Shown here in pieces: positions 28,273 through 39,650 of a stretch of DNA of 64,000 nucleotides (position 1 is its first letter; each line of letters opens with the position of its first letter). Source of the stretch: Brachypodius melanocephalos. Its lineage: Eukaryota; Chordata; Aves; Passeriformes; Pycnonotidae. Both the position numbers and the translations under genes were made by a program. The stretch spans positions 26,834,973-26,898,972 of the forward strand of contig VZSR01001685.1 of NCBI GenBank assembly GCA_013398615.1, written 5' to 3'. A model generated the notes under the pieces. It was not told the DNA's origin, did no database searches, and was given only the letters and a program-made list of their open reading frames with translations.

Positions 28273-28640
28273 CCAACCGAACGCCGTGCCTCCCCTGGAG
28301 TCTTAAAGAGGCTGCATAATAATGCGGCGGGCAGGCTGCAGGCCTGGCTCGGCCCGGGTCGTATATCACAGCGCCGGGCGAGCATTGGGATGCAGGGCCG
28401 CGCCGCTCGGCGGGAGCTCCGGGAGGCACGGTGCCTCAGGCAGCCGCCGCGGCTCCCGGGGCTCCGGGACGGCCCTGCAGACGGGCATTGGCTGCTCCAG
28501 CCTTTGAGGCTGCAGCGCTGTTGTTCCTGCCCAAGCCCAGCCGGAGCCGCGGCCCTGCGCCGAGGGCCCGGCGGGGTGAGCCGGGCCCCTCCCGGGCCTG
28601 CTGCCGCTGAGGAGGGGCTCTGTGGCAGGGGCTCATCCAG
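28273..28640. promoter_or_regulatory. CpG island, candidate promoter or first exon of an unannotated transcript
   Basis: This is the only strongly GC-rich and CpG-rich stretch in the window. By hand I count about 33 CpG in 28321-28620, with base composition near 70% G+C, against a CpG-poor, AT-rich background. It includes an inverted CCAAT word (GCATTGGCTG, about 28485) and a splice-donor-like GGG|GTGAGC with GT at 28576. A pyrimidine-rich stretch ending in TTTACAG (about 28243) could act as an acceptor just upstream. In birds, islands like this usually mark transcription starts. Direction and product cannot be told from sequence. Open frames on both strands (28195-28668 plus, 28251-28757 minus) are Arg/Pro/Gly/Ala-rich and are explained by lack of stops in GC-rich DNA. 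Confidence 0.7.
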
Positions 28641-29070
28641 CGTCAACAAGGGCAGCTCTTCTCTTTGATCCTTCCTTTCGTGATGGTGCAAACTGGAGGG
28701 GTACGTCCCTCTCTTCGGAGGGGTTTTATTTGGATTAGGTTTGTAGGTGGCTGCCACTCACTTTAGCAGCTCATGTCTCCCTCGTCTCCCTCCCCTCCCT
28801 TCCCTTCCATCTTGAATGCACATGACAGTATTTTTTCAGCCCTGCCAAGCATCCCAGCCTATATATTCCCATTTATCACACAAACATCTCTGCACCTTTT
28901 TACTGTACAACTCCTTCCAATCAGCAAGAAGCCCAGAAGCAATAATATATTTAAAGTACCCTGCCAGAGCATTTTCATTGCCTGATGGCTGAGGAGAAGA
29001 GGAAGTCTAAGAGCTGGGGAACAGAGGAGCAGCAGGATGAATCTCCTCTGTACTGCACGCAGATCACGAT
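28641..29070. other. Island shore, non-coding
   Basis: G+C falls off to background. A CT-rich patch (about 28775-28815) follows. No exon or repeat family is recognised. Confidence 0.5.
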
Positions 29071-29218
29071 GCACAAACAGGGCTCTAGAAATGAAAAAAA
29101 CCACATAAAATATATTATCTGGCATCAGAAGGAAGGCTTAAATCTGCACAAACGGGGCTCTAGAAATGAAATAACATATAAAACATAATGTCTGGCATCA
29201 GAAGACAGACTTAAAGCT
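29071..29218. repeat. Two-copy tandem duplication, 75 and 73 bp
   Basis: Unit 1 spans 29071-29145 and unit 2 spans 29146-29218. Both start GCACAAAC(A/G)GGGCTCTAGA, share ATCTGGCATCAGAAG or its close variant, and end near CTTAAA. Identity is high, with a few substitutions and small indels. It lies about 450 bp to the right of the CpG island. Confidence 0.93.
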
Positions 29219-32200
29219 CCACCCCAGGTATTCATCCTAAAAGAGTGTTGTAAGCATCTAGTTCTGCCTTATATGGGTCAGAAAACACACTGACTTCATG
29301 TCATTCTTGCTGCTCTCTCAGTGCACTTAAAGCTGAAAGAATCAGCCAAAAGTGAATGGGATGTAAATCTGTATGTAAACAAGTGGCACTACTAAGCTCT
29401 GCATTCAAGGCTGGGCTTTTGGGTTGAGAGCCATATAGAACTTAATAAAAATATCAGTTATCAAACACCAATTACCAAATTACTGAGCACTGCCAGTTAA
29501 CTTTTACAGAAAAGCAGATTCATTTCACCTTTTGAGCCAAACCAGACAATGCAATTCAGTGGATGGCACCATTAAAACAAATGCGTGAGATGCAGCTACA
29601 TTGTGGGTTTTCTGATCCATCACAAAACTGTTCAAGTCACAGGTGAGCTGTAGAGAAGGAAGGGCCAGGTTCTAGCTTAGCAGCAATTCTGAAAAGGGCA
29701 GAGAACAAAACCAGAAAGACAAGGGCTAGTTTGTGACACAATTCTTTGCTTGGTTGAAAATGTTTTTGCTAGTGCAGCCTTGTTACTTAAATCTGCCTGG
29801 ATTTTTACTACTACCAGTGGCTGTTCCTGTAAGTTGTAATGGATCTATATATCACATTGAAAAGCCATGGCTGCTTTTTCAGTCATGCTCACCACACCTC
29901 CTTTTCCTGAAGCAACTATTCATGAAGATTTTCACCCACTCTTTGCAGCCACTGAATCTCAAGATAGATAATTTCAGGTAGATGATCTCATTCCAGTCTC
30001 AGTGCATCTCTTATAGATTCACAGGGCTGCACTGAATCAATTCAGACAGCAGCTCACAGGTTTATCACAACTCTGAACTGATCCACTTCATCTCAGTGAT
30101 ACATTAGCTTTTTTAAATAAAGGAGAGATCGTCATGAGAAACTGAAAAAGGGAAATGTGTTTAAAAAGTTCTTAATTAATAACATTTATACAAATTATAT
30201 TTCTAATGAGTGAGGGAAAGCCCCCTTCATTCCTGTATTTTATTAGTATTAGGAAAAAAAAAAAAAAAAGAAAAAAAATGAAGCAGTTGGCGTCAATATA
30301 GATCCAGTATCTGTGGTTTCTCACCTGTGTCACAGTAGAGATTTTAGTTGGAAAAAGCCTGAGAAAAAATAATTTTAGGAATGATATGTGGTCTGCTGTG
30401 ACAGGGGATGCTACCCATGTAGCATGTACTTCTGGAACAAGGAGAACTGTATTTTTAAAAATGACCTGGAGATACTCAGTATTTAAAAAGGAAGGCATAT
30501 TTAGCAGCTGACACTGACAGTAAAGGAACAGTAAGATTTCAAGAAAAAAAAATCAGAACAAATGTGCCCCCATTTAATAGAATTCTTCATAAAACTTGTT
30601 AAAGCATAGATACAAGTGTCCATTAATGAGATTGTACCTTTACATAATTAGTATTATTTGGTATACTTTTGTGTAAATAATTTGACACTTACCTTCCTTC
30701 ATCTTTTAAGCTGCAGTTGCACAAGTTGTAAAACAAAGTTACCCCTTTACCTTTTGAGAATATTTCTGAAATTTTTTAACATGATTCTGAAGAGACTGCT
30801 AGCATAATACTCACTGTAGTACTTTAGTTTGCCTAGTCCTTTCTTGCTGCAGAGATTTAAGAAGATGAAAACAATCTCCATCTTTTGTGCTAAAAAATTA
30901 AGAGTCAACAAGTCTGAAATCCCAAGGTGGGCAGCATCCTCAGCATAACCAGTGGTCAAAGGTAGTCTCTGCTTGTGAGTGTGCACCACCATATGTGGGA
31001 AGAAGGAGCATATACAGGTATTCAGAAAGTGAAAAAGTCAGTTGAGGATTCCTAGGATTGCCATTGAAAATGCTCCAGGAAGATAAATCCCTTTTTTGTC
31101 TCAAATTCATACACTAATATATGTTATCTGCTTCAGCTTAGGCTGAGAAGGGTCATGTTTGCATGTGAGCGACTCACTTCCCTGCAGTGTGACACCTGAG
31201 AATGCAAATGCATTAGAAGAATAAAAAGACTGGCTTTTCCCCAAATGCCTGTTCATTGCAAAATTTCCAGTTAGGACAAAAATCTTTAAGTGAAATTTTC
31301 TAATTGAATGTCTCTTGAAGAGCATAGATGCCTCTTGCATACATTCAGTGTGATGAGACATTAAAAAAAATGTGGCTTGTTCCAGAGAAAATCTGGTCTT
31401 AAAAATCAGTAATATACTAAAAGCATAACTAAAAGAGTCTGAAAAACAACTAATATACATTCCATTTAAGATGGTTAATTTGAATAACTCTAGAAAAGGT
31501 TGAGTGTAAATGAAGGATTTTGCTATCATCTCACATACTTCAAGTTATTATTTTAAAAGTACATAGTTTATTTTTATGATAGGTAAAAAACCTCACAGAA
31601 TAGATTATATTTCAAAATTATTTTAACAGTGAATCTCTTTAACATAAAAAAAAATTAATTTCATCAGTATAATTCATAAACATATATATATATAAAAATA
31701 TATAAAAGTACCAATTTATATGTAACTCTCTAAAAATAAATTGCAGGGAGCATTTTGACTGGACCTTTAATTTTTTGTCCATTGCATCACAGTAAATATT
31801 TCCAGTCTTTCCCTTTATTTTTTTTTCTCATGGCAAGAAGTCTGTCTCTCACTGAACAAAGGAAATGATAGATGTGAGCCTCTGTGATTGCTGAGAAGGC
31901 AGACACAGTAATGACACTCAGAAAATTCTCTTCAGTTCAGAAATCATATCTAGTACATTAGAAGCATTCAGGTTTCCAGAGCACTATGTGCAAACTTCTT
32001 TTTTTTTCCCTAGGATCTTGGTTTGTTGTTAAAGTAAATTAAGTAAAACACATCAAATGAGGACATCTAAAATGTATTCCACAGAGGAGAATTGAGTTTC
32101 TATCTTTTTTCTTTAATTATTTTAAATTGTTTGTTTTGAGGCAGAAGAGACAGAGTATCTGAGAACTGTCTTTGTTACTAATGCAGTATGTAGGAGGCAA

Positions 32201-33154
32201 TACATGCTACACCTGAATGCCTAAGAAATACAGGATTTGAAGGTTAATTGACTCACTGACACCAGAGATTGGATTTGTCCCAAACTTTTCATAAATACAG
32301 AGACTTTTGTACAGATACATGTGTGAGTCTATATGTCTGTGACCTAATTCTGACTTTCCTCCACCTGCAGCTCACAGGAAAGCCACTCTGAATGAGTCGT
32401 GACAAAAATATGGCAGGGGAGAGAGCTGGCAGTGAAAAACAGAAATTCTTGAAAACTGAGGTGCATTCTTTATTTTTTTGCTTAAGCTATGCATAGATGT
32501 TTCTGATGCCAGACAAAATTTGAAATGGAGATGCAAAATGTAACTTTAATAATTTCTCTTTACATTGCCAAGAAATAAAGGGATTGTGTTTTTGTGTACC
32601 AAAATCCACCAAAAATCCACTTATTTGTCCACTGAAATTCAAAATTTTCCAAAGGCATGGAAAACATTTTTATGAATCTTTGCAAGAAAAGAGGAATTGA
32701 AGTTTACAACACTGTGATCATCATGGTCATTGAATGCTAATCAGCCTACAGCAGGTAGCAGGAACCATGTGTCCCAGAACCTTACATCCCCAAAGACACC
32801 GCTCCAGCCAGTACACATTTTTCTGTTCAGTCACACCTTTTTCTTAAATAGCTTTGCTGATTGTATTCATCTGCAGTGGGTAGAAACAATACCTTGAAAA
32901 GAATCTTACTTAACACTATAGCCACTTGTACTCTACAATTTCTTAAACAATGTCCAGAATTTAACTTATTTTATTAGCTTATTTTTCTGTTTGCTTTGGT
33001 TTAGGGTTATGGGCTTTTGGTAATATTTACTAATGTGCTAACTTTCAAGTATTTTGTGCTTCTATCTAAATCAATACAAAGGCCACACTGACTGCACTAA
33101 AAACAATTTTGAATTTTAGAAAAAATCTTTATCCGTTAGTTGGTATTCATTACT
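29219..33154. other. Non-coding DNA, no gene identified
   Basis: AT-rich, with a poly(A)-type run at 30254-30278 and TA-rich simple sequence at 31681-31708. A POU-dimer-like word ATGCAAATGCAT lies at 31202-31213. The minus-strand frame at 31107-31529 (140 codons) shows no domain and has composition expected of chance. No transposon termini are recognised. Confidence 0.5.
30254..30278. repeat. Poly(A)-type run
   Basis: Sixteen A, one G, eight A. It is not attached to a recognisable retrocopy. Confidence 0.9.
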
Positions 33155-33820
33155 TCATAGAATCACAGAATGGTTTGGGTTGGAATGAACCGTAGAGATC
33201 AACTTGTTCCAACTCCCCTGCCATGGGCAGGGACTCCTTCCACTAAACCTGGTTGTTCATAGCCCAGTCCAGCCTAGCTTTGAACACTTGCAGGGATGGG
33301 CATCCATAACTTCTCCGAGCAACCTGTTCCAGTGCCTCACCATGCCCCGCCCCCCAGTATAACATTTCTGTATCTAATTAATATCTAATCTAAATTAAAT
33401 TGTTGTTCCTTTTCCTGTCACTACATTGCCTTGCCAAAATTCCTTCTCTGGCTCTACGGTAGCCCCATTTAGGTATTGGAAGGTGCTATAAGGTCTTCCT
33501 GTAGCCTTCATTTCCAGGTGAACAGCCCCAGTTCTCTTATCCTGCCTTTGTCTGAGAAGTGCTGCATCCCTCTGGTCATTTTCACAGCCCTCCCCTGGAT
33601 TCACTCCAAAAGGTCCATGTGCTCTTTGCTAAGGACCCCAGAGCTGGATGCAGCTCTCCAGGTGGAGTCTCATGTGAGCAGAGGGGCAGAATCCTTTCCC
33701 TCAACCTACTCGTCGTGCTGCTTTTGATGCAGACCAAGGTATAGTTGCCTTTCTGCCCTGTAAGCACTCACTACTGAATATTATTTGTTCCAATTCATCA
33801 CGCAGTTAGGTCCTTTCCTG
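33155..33820 (-). mobile_element. CR1 LINE fragment (3' end), minus strand
   Basis: Starts with TCATAGAATCACAGAATGG, the complement of the intact CR1 3' terminus. It continues with the canonical reverse CR1 3' region (TTTGGGTTGGAATGAACC; CCCTGCCATGGGCAGGGAC). Farther right come degenerate antisense remains of the C-terminal coding region, including GAGCTGGATGCAGCTCTCCA and TTTTGATGCAGACCAAGG. It is the least diverged copy in the window, so it is probably the youngest, but it is still 5'-truncated. Frames of 61-83 codons through it are antisense or frame-shifted CR1 and not host genes. The right edge is approximate. Confidence 0.95.
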
Positions 33821-35935
33821 AAAATAAAAATGCTATTCCTACTCTCAGACTTTTAGTTAGACAGTATAACACATTTTCTACATATCATGGTTAGCCTATT
33901 CCCAGTACTTTGAAAGTGCTTTTATTTCTGTTTTCCGTCCATATCAGAGGTTTTTGTAAAGAAAGAAAAAATAAAATATCTCATATTTAAATGCCTTTAA
34001 ATCAAAATATTAAAAATAGGAATCTTTAGATGTTATTCTCTAGCAGGGCTGATTAAACCTGTGGAAATTTTATTGTCATATTTTTCAATAGAAAGAAAAA
34101 TGAGCCATACTAAGTGGTGAACTATTTGTATTGCTTCTGGCCTTTTGTATATCAAGTTATAATTGGTGATCAACAGTTTCCTCTACTATAATCATGAAAG
34201 ACAGCTAAAATCTTGACAATAGTCATTGGTCTAACTGAAGTCTAGCACATCATCACTGGTTACAAATGGTTGCAACAAGATACTCTCTACTATGACTCAC
34301 GCTTCAATTAATGCTGCAGAGAAACCTTATTCTTTTCTGCATGTCAACATGCTTGCCAGAATTTTTATTTCAATTTTTATTGTTAGTTTAATTTTCATGT
34401 TCATTTGAATTAAAGGGAAAACATTTGGTTTTCATAGCAGTGTATGCAAATGTTTTGAATCACTGGGATTTGACCTTCTGTAGTTTACAAGCTGTGTTGG
34501 CAAAGCCTGGCTTTTTTTCAGCTGCAACAACTGATATATTGCATTGTCTGTGGTTACTTGTTCCTGACTCTGAAGCCAATGAGGGGTTTTTTTCAGAGCC
34601 TTTGTCCAAACTGTTGTAAAGCTATTTTGAGGGTATAGCAGCTCTCTCATCTGACAAGCTCAACTACTCCTTGCATTGAAGTTGTTAATGTCTTTAAAGA
34701 AATCTTGCCTTGCTATTTGATGTATTTCTACACTCTTAGTGCAGCTTAATACATATGCTAACAAGTACTCTAAATTAATTTCCAAATATATGCCACTTGC
34801 TACATATTTATAATAGATTACCTATTATTAGTTAGCTTTGGATATGTACCTGTAGTGGCCTACTATTTACAGGGACAAGGAAAATTATCTACTGGCAACC
34901 TTGTGACTAGGCATTTCACAGCTAGAGCTAAGAGGTCTAGCTGGTATAAAAGCACTCTTCAGGGTAAAGTTGATGAATTGTAGTAATCCTGACTGGTGTC
35001 AGGACAAAGGATTCTCTCTAATTGAGCATGGCTGAAGAATCAGTAAGGGGCAGTATTAGTTAACTGGCCTAAAAAGAAACTTTCAATAGGCCATCCCTCC
35101 CTCTCACACAGAAAATGAATTGGAGCATTAAAGCCACCCCCTTGCATCATCTCTTATCAAAGACCTCCATCTCTTGCTCTTATACAATATAGCCTGCTCC
35201 ATAGGCTCTGATGCCAACACCACTGCTTTCTCCACCCCATTGTGCTATGCAAAATTAACCACTCTTGTAAATGGAAAGAACTTTGGTACCAATTCATCTT
35301 TACCTCTTTGAGCCACTGGAGAGCCATATCAGTAATACTCATTGGTTGCTGGAGAGCATGAGATGTGCATAATTTTTATGAATACCAACTCTGGCCCTGG
35401 AGTTAATTTCATTGAGCTTATCCTGCCTGGGTTGGTAGTTCCAGGTAAAGTTTTGGGGAATGTTTGAAGAAGGCAAACAGTCCTGAAGAAAATAAATTAT
35501 CAGACAGATTATGAAGAAGTCTTGTTGTAACAATAGATAACCTGGAAACTCTGTCTGTATTCCCTATATCTGGCTATTAAGAGAAGTCAGACAAGCTGAA
35601 CAATGTTTTGTCTTCCCAGCCAAAATCTGAGATCAAAGGGGACAGCAATCTATTAAAGTCTCTAAAAAAATGGTGTAAGTATCAGCAGCTGAAGAAAACA
35701 CATGCATTTGGTTCCACAAAGACTGGCAATAACCCTCACCTATGAATTAAGTGTGTCAGCTGAGTGGAACTTGTCAACAGTAAAATAAATATGACTAAAC
35801 AGTGACGGCATATGGCTGTTCCTACTTCATCCACTTGCTATGCTTGTTATGCTGCTTTGAGCAAGTAAATAATGCTTTGATTTAAAGAAGCTGTTATGGA
35901 TCACCTAAGGCTAACTAGAAAAGTATCTTGAACTC
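33821..35935. other. Non-coding DNA, nothing identified
   Basis: AT-rich and without recognised repeats. An octamer ATGCAAAT at 34444-34451 is the only specific motif noted. Confidence 0.5.
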
Positions 35936-35950
35936 AAAAAAAAAAAAAAA
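35936..35950. repeat. Poly(A) run, 15 bp, between short direct repeats
   Basis: Flanked by AAGTATCTT on the left (about 35919-35927) and again directly after the A run. This looks like a slippage or micro-insertion scar and is too short to call a retrotransposon. Confidence 0.75.
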
Positions 35951-37409
35951 GTATCTTAGTTTGTCCTGCATGCAGAATAAAATCTGTGATTTCCTTTAGG
36001 AATATTACACCAACATTTTGAAATAGAAGTCCTGACGCTCTTTACTGTAGTTTGGATGTAAAATAATGGGCATGGCTCAAGTTCTGAGCAGGTGTATCTC
36101 CTAATTACATGATGTTTGCTTGAAAACCAGCTTCAGACAATGATTGTTTCAGAAGCGTGACAAACCATTTTTTTCTTTTAAGTCTGTCTCCTGACGGTCC
36201 TTTTCTTTAATATAAATATCAAAAGAGGAAACTAAAATTTAAAAAGATGTCTTGTTGAAAAGCTGTTCTTAATGGACAGGCATATAAAACCTGGTGTCCT
36301 GAAGAAGAGGTCTTTCTATATCAGGAAGTAAATTCATGAAAAAACAAGAATTTTGGTCCCTTTGACTTCCTGATATGCTTTCTGCAGCCACAGCATGCTT
36401 GCTAACATCTGGTCAACAGAGATCTCTGGGAATGTAACATAGCAATTAACTTAAATTGTATGAGAAGCAATAGGAGGAAAATTTTTTTTTTAAGTTTGGC
36501 TAAGGTCTCCAGAACTAGTTGCTTGACTTGTTATAAAGGACTGATAGGGTAAAATAATCATAGCCCTTTTTAATAATTTCTCTGCTTACAAGTACAAATT
36601 TAACTGCCTGGGGAGAGCATAACACTGCTTAACACCTAAGTGGAAAGTTGTCAATGAGCACTGGCAAGCTGGTAGCCATGTAGATGGGCTTAATGCACCC
36701 TACCAGTATGATAAAGATAAACTTCTTTGTTTTCAGAAGAAGGAAACAATCCTGGAACTGCAAAGCTTGTCCATAAAAACAATCTAGGTCAGCATCTGAA
36801 CATACAGTAGAAGGCAAGACTGTTTTCTGGTGCAGAAAGTAATTTGGGCTACTGTGGTGATGTAGGACTCACAGGGACTGGAATCCAGAAAGACAGACTC
36901 TAAGATGCTAAAATGCAGATTTCCAATGGAAAATGGTTTAAAAAAAATTTCAGGCATATATTTATATTCACTCGCACCCCTTCTAAGTGGCATATGTGTA
37001 AAGACATAGATCATCTTGCTCCAATTCTCCATTTTTGTTTACCAGCAAATCTAAAATGGATTATACAGTGGGATGGCTATAGCAAAAAAACCAGTAACTG
37101 TTCTACTAATCAGTCTTGAGAAGTGAAGCCTGTGTTCAAGTTCTTGCGTCAGATCAAACGGAAGAAAGATATAAGCCTGAAGCCCAGATAAGTGACCATG
37201 CAGTATGTGGCTTACATTAATTATTCTTGATAGGCAGTAAACTGATGCAGAATTTAGCTTCAACTATAGCTGAATATATACTCCACTTGCCTTGTTATTT
37301 TCCTACTAGTATAGCTAGACCATTTTGGTGCGGATTTTCTTTTGGGTCTTGGTTTTGTGGCTTTGTGTCCATGTTGTTTAATTTTAAGCAAAAGATCTAT
37401 ACCACTTTT
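35951..37409. other. Non-coding DNA, nothing identified
   Basis: AT-rich, with no recognisable repeat family or exon. Confidence 0.5.
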
Positions 37410-37675
37410 CATTACCTCCAATGATGAAAATCCCTGAGAATCTGTGCCAGGGCTCAGTAACCTTCACCACGAAAAAGTGTTTCCTGATGTCCAGAGGAAA
37501 CGTCCTGTCTGTTCCCATTACCTCTGGTGCTGTCACTGGGCACCACTGAGAAGAGTACACTACCTGTTCTCTTTGACACTCTGTTCAAGTATTTATATAC
37601 ATTAATGGGATCCTCCTGAGCTTTTTCTTCTCCAGACTGAATAGTAACAGCTCTCTCAGCCTTTCCCCATCAGCG
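37410..37675 (-). mobile_element. CR1 LINE fragment (internal 3' region), minus strand
   Basis: CTGTGCCAGGGCTCAGTAAC, AAAAGTGTTTCCTGATGTCC, GTATTTATATACATTAATGG and CTTCTCCAGACTGAATAGT are the antisense version of the CR1 sequence upstream of its 3' end. The 3' terminus itself is missing on the left. It lies directly next to an oppositely oriented CR1 ORF2 piece (next entry). Confidence 0.88.
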
Positions 37676-37741
37676 AGATTCTTTGGAGGACCATTGGCTA
37701 GCAGAGTGACTTCATTGTGAGCCCCCTCAATAATCTTTGAA

Positions 37742-37915
37742 TAATCATGAAAATCAGCAGAAGTATCCAAGAACTGGAGGAAAGGAGGTGTCACTTCTGA
37801 ATAAAAACAAGAACCTATGGAACTACAAGCCTATGAACTTCACCTCAGTCCCTGCAAAAATGATGGAGCAGCTAATTCAGGAAACCATTTCTGGGCACAC
37901 GAAAAACAAGATAAA
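37742..37915 (+). mobile_element. CR1 LINE ORF2 fragment (reverse transcriptase N-terminal part), plus strand
   Basis: GAACTGGAGGAAAGGAGGTG and AACTACAAGCCTATGAACTT followed by CACCTCAGTCCCTGCAAAAA encode a decayed version of the CR1 reverse-transcriptase stretch N-Y-R-P-V-S-L-T-S-V-P-G-K. Here it reads N-Y-K-P-M-N-F-T-S-V-P-A-K, with M-M-E-Q next, and it continues into a conserved His/Lys segment. It is opposite in strand to the CR1 piece 66 bp to its left. One explanation is a single insertion whose 5' part was inverted. Two separate insertions would also fit. Confidence 0.82.
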
Positions 37916-39007
37916 GCCTAGATCACTAGACTGGGGATCATTTTCACTTTGACAGGGCTAAATGAAGTTTCCTGTTTGCAAGGGAAAGCCTAATTTTAAT
38001 AATAGAAGGAAGATTAGAAATCTGGTGTGAAACAGGATCCAAGGTTTGGAGGCCTACAACAACATCTAGGCAACCACAGAGAGACATTGCTTCCCTACTA
38101 GGTGTATTTTTTGAGACCATTTTCCTTAGGCTGTCCAAGCAGTATCTAGCCAAGAGGAGTGTGAAAGACTTCTGCTTTGTTCCTGGATCTTGAAACTCTT
38201 GATGTGACAATCTTGGGAGTTGATCATGTGAATTCAACTCCTGCTCTTCAGTCCCCAGTTCAAAGGGAGATTTTTAATTCTTATCCCTATGTAAGAATAT
38301 AATGACAGCTGCACTACTCCATAACTGACCAAAGAATTTGCTTCATACGGCACCTGAGTTAAAGAGATTTGGGCCATCTCAGATGACTTTTGATTTCAAA
38401 AGATAGAGCCAAGAGCCCCTGAAATGTACAGTTCTCCTCAACAACATCTGGAGATTTGGATGAAATACATACTTGTGAAGCTGAGCTGCAGACCAGACTA
38501 GTGCTCTGGATAATGAAGGGAAGCCCTGGCTGGGAAGAATTTTGTGACAAGGTTTTATACTAGAAATGTACAGGCGATTGTTGTGTGCCAGATGCTTAGA
38601 TAGAGTGCCTTACAGCCCTTAATTACAGCATGAGAACTTAGGCTTCAAAAAGACTAAGCTACTTAGTAGTTGGAAAACACTTAAATGATGTGGCTATTAG
38701 CCTCTTCTAGGGATTGAACCTACTACACTGAGTTTCAGTGTCAGAGAAATCAAAATTACTATTACTTTGGATTCTTGTACACTGCTGTAGGCAGCATCGT
38801 ATGGCATAGAATTAAATTTAATTACGATATGAAAATTTAAACAAAAAAGTAGGCATTTCTGGTTCTTCTATCCAAAAGCACGCTACTTAACAAAAAAAAA
38901 AGGACAGAAATTAAAAATAAAAATTATTGGAGGTATGGAAATGCATCCATATATTGAAAATTATTCAATAGAACAGGGCACTGCATTATGGGAAAGATAG
39001 ATAATTA
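37916..39007. other. Non-coding DNA; weak SINE-like stretch at about 38570-38760
   Basis: The 38570-38760 text (TGTGTGCCAGATGCTTAGAT, then AAGACTAAGCTACTTAG, then GGGATTGAACCTACTAC) faintly resembles the body of an ancient tRNA-derived SINE such as MIR. It is too decayed to call. The remainder is unassigned. Confidence 0.35.
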
Positions 39008-39182
39008 GGAAAAAAAGAAAAAAGGAAAAGAAAAGAAAAGAAAAGAAAAGAAAAGAAAAGAAAAGAAAAGAAAAGAAAAGAAAAGAAAAGAAAAGAAAAG
39101 AGAAAAGAAAAGAAAAGAAAAGAAAAGAAAAGAAAAGAAAAGAAAAGAAAAGAAAAGAAAAGAAAAGAAAAGAAAAGAAAAG
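39008..39182. repeat. (AAAAG)n microsatellite, about 175 bp
   Basis: A purine-only array of roughly 33 AAAAG units with an AG insertion at about 39101-39102 and a short impure start. All-purine mirror symmetry makes it a candidate for triplex (H-DNA) formation. Frames on the minus strand are poly-(F-S-F-L) translations of the repeat. Confidence 0.97.
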
Positions 39183-39344
39183 ATATTAAATAATAAAATA
39201 TCAAAAAAATAATCAAGGGAGCAACTGATGAATGTCCACAAAATAACCATCCTGGAGAATGTACATACGGAAGTATTGATCCCTTGTATTTTCCTATACA
39301 AGCATGTGGGCTACCAGATGAAAAAAGCAGCTGGAAAGTTCAAA

Positions 39345-39650
39345 ATAAACAAGAGGGTTGTACAACATATAGCTAAGCTGTGGAACTCATTGCTATATAC
39401 TGTGGATGTTTTAAAATGTCATGTGTTCCAGTTTATTGAGAAAAAACATAAATACAAAAGAATCTCATTCAAGAAGTCTGAATTTCAGCTAAAGGCCAGA
39501 TGAATATGGGAAACAGTATTACACGCTTGCCTGGTTCTTATCCTCTCCCCCTGACATCTGCTACAGGACGTTGTCAGAGACACAATATGAGACTAGCTAG
39601 ACCTTTGGTTTGAACCATTATGGCTGTTCTTATTTTCCTATGATTTTAAA
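39345..39650 (+). mobile_element. Ancient CR1-type LINE 3' fragment, plus strand
   Basis: GCTGTGGAACTCATTGCTAT and GGATGTTTTAAAATG, then GACCTTTGGTTTGAACCATT and ATGGCTGTTCTTATTTTCCT, match the 3' untranslated part of an old CR1 family common in birds and reptiles (usual ending: TGGCTGTTCTTATGTTCCTA). Sequence from about 39195 may also belong to it. Confidence 0.65.

Noticed and set aside
28195..28757. Opposed open frames of 157 (plus) and 168 (minus) codons across the CpG island
   Set aside because: GC-rich DNA lacks stop codons in many frames. Both translations are Arg/Pro/Gly/Ala-rich without a domain and cannot both be real.
31107..31529. 140-codon minus-strand frame
   Set aside because: No domain or homologue recognised. 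The Phe/Ser/Leu/Ile bias fits chance translation of AT-rich DNA.
33395..33767. Several 61-83-codon frames on both strands
   Set aside because: They lie within the minus-strand CR1 copy and are antisense or frame-shifted remnants of it.
38570..38760. Possible MIR-type SINE
   Set aside because: Only scattered phrases resemble the family, and they are too decayed to support a feature without a scored alignment.
38986..39301. Minus-strand frames of 76 and 98 codons rich in F-S-F-L
   Set aside because: Translations of the AAAAG array.
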